Shown piece by piece: positions 58,062 through 64,000 of a stretch of DNA of 64,000 bases. Source of the DNA: Cephalopachus bancanus (Eukaryota > Chordata > Mammalia > Primates > Tarsiidae); assembly GCA_027257055.1 (NCBI GenBank), contig JAPVLO010000323.1, positions 62,001-126,000 of the forward strand, given 5' to 3'. How positions within the stretch are numbered: position 1 is the first letter of the stretch; every line of letters starts with the position of its first letter. Position numbers and translations under genes: made by a program. The notes below the pieces were generated by a model, which made no database searches, was not told the origin of the DNA, and saw only the letters and a program-made list of their open reading frames with translations.

Positions 58062-61000
58062 ACTAAATGTGTTAAATGGGCTTGCCAACAATATGGATGA
58101 TTTGAAGATAAACACCGATATTACGGGTGCTAAAGAAGAACTCCTAGATGACGGCAATTTTATCTCAGACAAAGAGAGTGGAGTTCACAAACCAAAAGAG
58201 TGTCAAACATCATTTCAGAAAAACAATACATTGTCTCTGCCCGAAGAACTGTCAAAGGACAAATCTGAAAAAGCCTTAAGTGGAGGCCAGTCTGCTCTAT
58301 TTATACATGCTGGCGCTCCTACTGTTTCCAGTGAAAACTTTATCTTGCCTAAGGGAGCGGCTGTTAATGGACCAGTTTCACACTCCTCCTTAACTAAGAC
58401 TTCCAATATGAATAAAGGCAGTATTTCATTAACCACTGGACAGCCTTTGGATCAGCCAGCAACAGAACCTTGTTCAACTTTGAAGGTAGCAGGTGATCTT
58501 CCGCTGTCTACACCACAGAAAGCAAGTCAACACCAAGTTTTATTTTTGTTGTCAGATGTAGCACATGCTAAGAATCCAACCCATTCCATTAAAAAATTAC
58601 CTACCTCTGCTTCAGCTGGTTGTGACATTCAGAATTCAGTAGGAAGTAATGTAAAGGCAGATAGCACTTTAATAAATCAAGTAGAGGTGGGTGAGGATAG
58701 TGAAGATTTATTGATAAAAGATGATTGTGTCAGTACATTGACAGGAATTTCCTCAGGTACAGATGAATTTAGATCAGAAAATGATACAAGCTGGGATCCT
58801 CAAAAAGAGTTCATTCAATTCCTTATGACTAATGAGGAGACAGTAGATAAAGCCCCAACTCACTCTAAAATAGGTCTAGAAAAAAAGAGAAAGCGAAAAA
58901 TGGATGTGAGCAAGATAACTCGTTATACTGAGGATTGCTTTAGTGATTCTAATTGTGTACCCAATAAATCAAAAATGCAAGAAGTAGACTTTCTTGAACA
59001 GAATGAGGAGATCCAAGCAGTAGACTCACAGAAATATGCATTAACAAAAGTGAAGCCTGAATCAACTGATGAAGACTTGGAATCTGTGGATGCTTTTCAG
59101 CATCTGATGTATAACCCAGAGAAGTGTGGAGAAGACAGCTCACCTATTCATACTAGCACTTTTCTTCCGAATACCTTAAAAAAGAAATGTGAAGAGAGTG
59201 ATTCCGAGTCACCTGCTACTTTCAGTACTGAAGAGCCATCATTCTACCCCTGTACAAAGTGCAATGTGAATTTTCGGGAGAAAAAGCACCTCCACAGGCA
59301 TATGATGTATCATTTAGATGGGAACAGTCACTTTCGCCATCTTAATGTCCCAAGGCCATATGCTTGTAGAGAGTGTGGACGGACATTTCGAGACCGCAAT
59401 TCCCTTTTAAAACATATGATCATTCACCAAGAAAGAAGACAGAAGTTGATGGAGGAAATTCGTGAATTGAAAGAACTTCAAGATGAAGGAAGAAGTGCCC
59501 GATTACAGTGTCCTCAGTGTGTGTTTGGTACCAATTGTCCTAAAACATTTGTGCAACATGCTAAAACCCATGAAAAAGATAAAAGGTACTACTGCTGTGA
59601 GGAGTGTAACTTCATGGCAGTGACAGAAAATGAATTAGAGTGCCATAGAGGCATTGCCCACGGGGCAGTGGTAAAATGCCCTGTGGTTGCGTCTGACATA
59701 GCCCAGAGAAAAACACAAAAAAAGACTTTCATGAAAGACTCTGTTGTAGGATCATCCAAAAAATCAGCTGCCTACATGTGTAAGATGTGTCCTTTTACTA
59801 CTTCAGCAAGAAGTATTTTAAAAAAGCACACGGAGTACTTGCATTCATCATCATGTGTTGATTCATTTGGAAGTTCCCTTGGACTTGATAAAAGAAAAAG
59901 TGACATCCTTGAAGAACCTGTAGATATCGATAGCACTAAACCATTAACTAAGCAACAGTCAGCCACATTTCCAAAGAACTCTGCTTTAAAACAAGATGTG
60001 AAGCGAACATTTGGATCAACCTCACAATCAAGTAATTTTTCAAAATTTCATAAACGACCACACAGAATACAGAAAGCTCGGAAAAGCATCACCCAGTCAG
60101 GTGTAAACATGTGCAATCAAAACAATTCTTCTCACAAGACTGTTACGATTAAAAGCAGCATTGACCAAAAACCCAAGTATTTCCATCAAGCAGCAAAAGA
60201 AAAATCTAATGCCAAGGCAAATAGCAACTATTTGTATAGACACAAATATGAAAACTACAGGATGATAAAAAAATCAGGTGAATCATATCCTTTGCATTTC
60301 AAAAAAGAAGAAGCTAGTTCATTAAATTCTTTACATCTGTTTTCATCATCAAGTAATTCTCACAATAATAGTTTTATTTCAGACCCTCATAAACCTGGCA
60401 CCAAACGGCCAGAAAGCTTCAAAGACCACAGGCGTGTAGCTGTAAAGAGAGTAGTTAAGGAATCTAAGAAGGGAAGTTCTGTTAGAAGAGAAGACTTGGA
60501 TAGCTATCCAGATTTTTTGCATAAAATGACTGTCGTTGTTTTGCAAAAACTTAATTCGGCCGAAAAGAAAGATAGTTATGAAACAGAAGATGAAAGTTCC
60601 TGGGATAATGTTGAGCTAGGAGACTACACTACACAGTCCATAGGAGATGAAACCTATAATGATATTAATCAAGAACATGTAAACTTATTCCCTCTATTTA
60701 AAAGCAAAGTGGAAAGTCAAGAGCCTGGAGAAAATGCTACTCTCAGTTATGATCAAAACGATGGCTTTTATTTTGAATATTATGAAGATGCTGGAAGTAA
60801 CAACTTTTTGCATGAGATACATGATCCTCAACATTTAGAAAATGCAGAAACTTCATTGTCAAAGCATAGTTCTGTTTTTCACTGGACTGATTTGTCTCTT
60901 GAGAAGAAATCATGTCCTTACTGCCCAGCAACATTTGAAACAGGTGTTGGGTTGTCAAATCATGTCCGGGGACATCTTCACAGAGCAGGATTAAGCTATG

Positions 61001-61102
61001 AAGCCCGTCATGTTGTATCACCAGAACAAATAGCCACAAGTGACAAAATGCAGCATTTCAAAAGAACTGGCACAGGGACACCAGTTAAGCGAATTAGAAA
61101 AG
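58062..61102 (+). CDS. ZNF644: ZNF644 large coding exon (codons 15-1029, partial at both ends)
   Basis: This 3,041-bp exon starts after 'ccattttctag' and ends 'attagaaaag' before 'gtaagt'. It encodes most of zinc finger protein 644, a nuclear C2H2 protein known to work with WIZ in bringing G9a/GLP H3K9 methyltransferases to chromatin. Residues from the ATG at 17243: an acidic, Ser/Thr-rich N-terminal half; a basic cluster KKRKRK at 289-294, a likely nuclear localisation signal; C2H2 fingers beginning at Cys412 and Cys450 (both C-x2-C-x12-H-x3-H); three atypical fingers from Cys498, Cys527 and Cys588; a basic, Ser-rich stretch; an acidic segment at about 870-960; and a WIZ-like finger from Cys966 containing GLSNHVRGH. 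Ser672 lies at 60031-60033, in agreement with human numbering. The frame has no stops. Identity of the gene is very secure. The 25-odd open codons before 58062 are intron. Confidence 0.97.
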
Positions 61103-61283
61103 GTAAGTTCTCATGTGGATAATATGGGCTAATAGGTCTGTGTTCAAATTCAGAGGATTTGAAAGTCTTACTTGAATTTGGCCTTTTTTAGAATCACATA
61201 ATTTCATATTTCAGAATTAGTTCACTTTAGGGTGGTCAATTTATTTAAAAATTCTGATATTACTCTTAAAACATTTTTTTTAG
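61103..61283 (+). other. ZNF644: ZNF644 short intron, 181 bp
   Basis: Donor 'gtaagt' at 61103 and acceptor 'cattttttttag' at 61272-61283. Phase-1 intron: G | CT forms Ala1029. No repeats. Confidence 0.95.
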
Positions 61284-61889
61284 CTATAGAGAAGTCTGAA
61301 ACCACCTCTGAACACACTTGTCAGCTCTGTGGCGGTTGGTTTGATACTAAAATTGGATTATCAAATCATGTTAGAGGCCACTTAAAAAGACTTGGAAAGA
61401 CCAAATGGGATGCTCACAAATCTCCAATCTGTGTTCTGAATGAGATGATGCAAAATGAAGAAAAATATGAAAAAATCTTAAAGGCATTGAACAGTCGTCG
61501 AATTATTCCCAGACCATTTGTAGCTCAAAAACTTGCATCAAACGATGACTTTCTGTCTCAAAATGTTATACCTCTTGAAGCATACCGTAATGGCCTAAAG
61601 ACTGAAGCTCTGTCAGTGTCTGCATCAGAGGAAGAAGGGCTGAATTTCTTAAATGAATATGACGAAACAAAACCAGAACTGTCCAGTGGAAAAAAGCATC
61701 AGTCTCTTACACTGATAGAACTTCTTAAAAATAAAAGGATGGGAGAAGAAAGGAATTCTGCTATTTCTCCTCAAAAGATCCATAATCAGACAGCAAGAAA
61801 GAGATTTGTTCAGAAATGTGTTCTTCCATTAAATGAAGACAGTCCATTGATGTATCAACCACAAAAAATGGACTTGACTATGCACTCAG
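61284..61889 (+). CDS. ZNF644: ZNF644 coding exon (codons 1029-1231, partial at both ends)
   Basis: This 606-bp exon continues in frame with [11 protein letters not shown] and opens with a WIZ-like C2H2 finger from Cys1041 (C-x2-C-x12-H-x3-H, containing GLSNHVRGH), a close sister of the finger at 966. The rest is polar and charged, with a Lys/Arg-rich stretch around NKRMGEERN and ARKRF. The exon ends 'atgcactcag' before donor 'gtaaga', giving phase 1 (Ser1230 complete, then G). The open frame that runs on past 61889 to a stop at 61928 is donor read-through into the intron and not the real protein end. Confidence 0.96.
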
Positions 61890-63825
61890 GTAAGAGGAGA
61901 TTTATGACTATCCTATCATGTACAATTTAAGCACAGTTCAATTATGCTTCCCTTAGTGGAATACTTATGGAAAATACTTTCTCAGAATCTTCTTATTTAA
62001 GCTGCATTTTTTACAGAGCACAAATTGGTTATTCTACTGTCATTTCTCTGTAACTCATCGATTGATGCTTATCAACACTGAATTCTCCACGCCTCATTTC
62101 TTGGTCTGAATGTAAGGTGAGAACAAAAGCAACAGAAAACCATATTTTTAGAAAGCTGATTTTGTAAAAATAAAATTTGCTATAGCTGGAGGATGGTTGT
62201 GATGGGAGGTTGATGTTGTTCTAAGCATAGCATTACTGAAAAGGCATACCTCTGTCATATTTTTGCCAGTACTCCAAAGTGATAATGCTTTCAAGATTTA
62301 GCTATTGATTTTTCCACTGCTTGGGTGAAACGAAACAGACTCTTAAAACTGAATGGATTGATGTCTGTTGTATGTTGTGATTAACCAAAGAAACTTCTCC
62401 CTCTCTTATTGCTCATTGTATTGTGGAATAGTTTGGTTTTAGAGAACAATTGTGAGCATAAAACATGTTTGGGGCTTTAGGTTTTAAGATAATGCTCTAA
62501 TGGAACAGAACAGATGATTTAGCCTGGAGCTTGTGTACCAGTAGTTTTCCCTTTGAAAGGAATACTTTGTGTGTGTTGGCAAATGCTGTTGTATATAACG
62601 TAGCCAAGCTTTATTTGTTATTGCTAAGTCTGGTTTATACTTTGACTAAAAGAATATTAAGTGTCTTTATGAATTTCTTTTGGAGGTTAAGAATGTTGAA
62701 GGTTTACTTAAACGGTCTCATGATTAGAGCCCTAAGTTGAATGTGTAATAGCAGTTGACCAATGAATTGATAAGGAATAAATGGTAAAGGAATGTTTTTT
62801 GGTTTTGGTTTTTTACCTTGGTAGCAGACATTGGGATATTCCAAACATTTGTAAGGCGGTTTTGATTTGAGGAAAGATTACTTTGTAAGTGGTCTCGAAA
62901 AAAATGTATCTTGTACGGGCTTCTGGTAAATCTGGCTTGTTTCTTTTGTATAAAGTCTTTCAAAGTCAATAGCTTTCAGTATTTTTTCAGAAGGATAAAA
63001 TGTTGGGAAGATGTGTTAGCTGTGTTGACCAAGGCATAGTATACTTCAGAGATGGAAAGCATATATGTAGTTATTGCAGTGATGTTGAAGAAACCAGTTG
63101 AAAGGTGTTGGGGGAGTGAAGATTGTTTGACAAGTTGGAGTTTCTTATTGTTTCAGCATGTTTTCTTTCCTGTGTTGACTAAGATGTTAGCTTGTTGATC
63201 ATTTATTTAGCACAAAGATTTTAGCAAAAAACTTCAAATCATTAACTTTCATTATTGATTGCGCATTCAGAGTAATGAACATAAAATGCCCTGAATAAAA
63301 TGTTGTGTCTAACAGCTGTTAAGTGGTGTGTTTTACCACCTTTTCTCCCAGCCTTCATCAGAAAGCCTAATTTGTATTGAGACTTTTACGGTTTTGTGGG
63401 TAAAACATTTTAATTACCACTTTGTCAACTAGACTTTTAAATTCTTTTTATTGGTAATGTTGTAAGCTTTGAAACTTCTCAACAGAACCGTGCTGTTCAA
63501 ATCACAGTATTATATTTTAGTAGGTTTAAAAATGATCTGCGTAACACAGAAATCTGCAAGAAAGTGATAATAGGTGTTAACTCCAGAGGAACTCAAAGGT
63601 TCAAGTCCCTCCTCTTCTACCTTTCCAAAGAGCATGGGTTGCCTCTAAATACTAACTACAAACTAATAATAGTTAACCTAATTCCCCCTCTTTATTTTAA
63701 GTTAAGCTAATTCAATGAACGTTTTAAAAACCATCTTTATTGTGGTACTTTTCTACACGCTTTAAGCTAAGAAAATTTCACTTTTTGAAGTGAGAACTGG
63801 ATTATAGTTTTCTTTTGAATGATAG
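61890..63825 (+). other. ZNF644: ZNF644 intron, 1.94 kb, no recognised repeats
   Basis: Donor 'gtaaga', acceptor 'gaatgatag'. I recognise no transposable element in it, unlike the large intron. Confidence 0.85.
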
Positions 63826-63948
63826 GTATGCCTGTGAAGCTTAGAACATGTGTGCATTGCAATACGACGTTTACAAGTGCTGTTAGCCTGTCCAACCACT
63901 TACGCGCTTATGCACGAAAGAAGAGTGCTGGACTTTTGACTGGTACAG
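63826..63948 (+). CDS. ZNF644: ZNF644 123-bp exon with degenerate finger (codons 1231-1271)
   Basis: Between acceptor 'gatag' and donor 'gtatgt', 123 bases encode GMPVKLRTCVHCNTTF and onward to KKSAGLLTGT. The exon is phase 1 on both sides, exactly 41 codons, so it can be included or skipped without changing frame. It codes for a third WIZ-like finger: Cys1239, Cys1242 and His1255 are in place, but the fourth ligand position (1259) is Tyr, codon TAT at 63909-63911, where sister fingers have His. My recollection of the human protein (1,327 residues) fits best if this exon is left out of the canonical form, so it may be alternative. The closing coding part lies beyond the window. Confidence 0.85.
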
Positions 63949-64000
63949 GTATGTTTGAACAGATATCACAGCAAGTCTGTTTGATACAATACACTTTTTT
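63949..64000 (+). other. ZNF644: ZNF644 intron, start only
   Basis: Begins with donor 'gtatgt' and runs off the window. The C-terminal coding exon and 3' UTR are not included. Confidence 0.85.

Noticed and set aside
61232..61283. ATG-initiated frame running into the 606-bp exon
   Set aside because: The extra codons are in the 181-bp intron upstream of a clear acceptor.
61890..61930. Stop at 61928 as a possible protein end
   Set aside because: It lies after a strong donor (gtaaga), and a conserved in-phase exon follows at 63826. Intron retention could use it, but nothing in the sequence favours that.
1..64000. CRISPR arrays, operons, phage or bacterial features
   Set aside because: The sequence is spliced, Alu/L1-rich primate DNA; none of these apply.

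Overview
The window is vertebrate nuclear DNA from a primate. It holds one protein-coding gene, the + strand ZNF644 gene (C2H2 zinc-finger partner of the G9a/GLP histone methyltransferases), and otherwise intronic sequence packed with transposable elements. The primate call rests on more than twenty dimeric 7SL-derived Alu elements and on a ZNF644 reading frame that is nearly the known primate protein. Most Alus belong to a lineage-specific type unlike ape AluS/AluY. From memory they also lack the diagnostic right arms of lemur and loris/galago Alus, so by elimination a tarsier is the best guess (inference only).

Layout. Bases 1-17225 are upstream intron: L1 3' ends, Alus, two Tigger/mariner-class DNA transposons, an L1 with nested insertions, LTR-like pieces and a MER5A. 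A 61-bp exon (17226-17286) holds the ATG and the first 14 codons. A 40.8-kb intron follows (17287-58061). It carries L1s at 26-29 kb, 35.7-37.7 kb and 40.7-44 kb, a near full-length decayed Tigger1 at 44.2-46.4 kb, several pogo-class MITEs, an MLT1 LTR, a MER20 split by an Alu and many Alus. From about 52.2 kb to the next exon repeats are sparse. The large coding exon (58062-61102), a 181-bp intron, exon 61284-61889, a 1.9-kb intron and a 123-bp exon (63826-63948) follow. The last exon(s) lie beyond the window. All splice sites are GT-AG and all junctions keep one frame from the ATG at 17243, giving 1271 complete codons here.

No tRNA, rRNA, CRISPR, promoter or CpG island was seen, as expected for the interior of a gene. 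The most unusual structures are two complex rearrangements inside L1 sequence. One is an 83-bp inverted copy of sequence 1.5 kb away, identical by eye (16615-16697 from 15065-15147), next to a 40-bp duplication. The other is a mosaic at 28201-28424 joining an Alu scrap, a 29-bp inverted piece and a 139-bp direct piece of sequence 3.7-4 kb downstream. Both look like template-switch repair scars. The lineage-specific Alus also carry two perfect short hairpins, one resembling a tRNA T-arm, that the usual Alu consensus lacks. The 123-bp ZNF644 exon is a phase-symmetric candidate cassette whose zinc finger lacks its last histidine.
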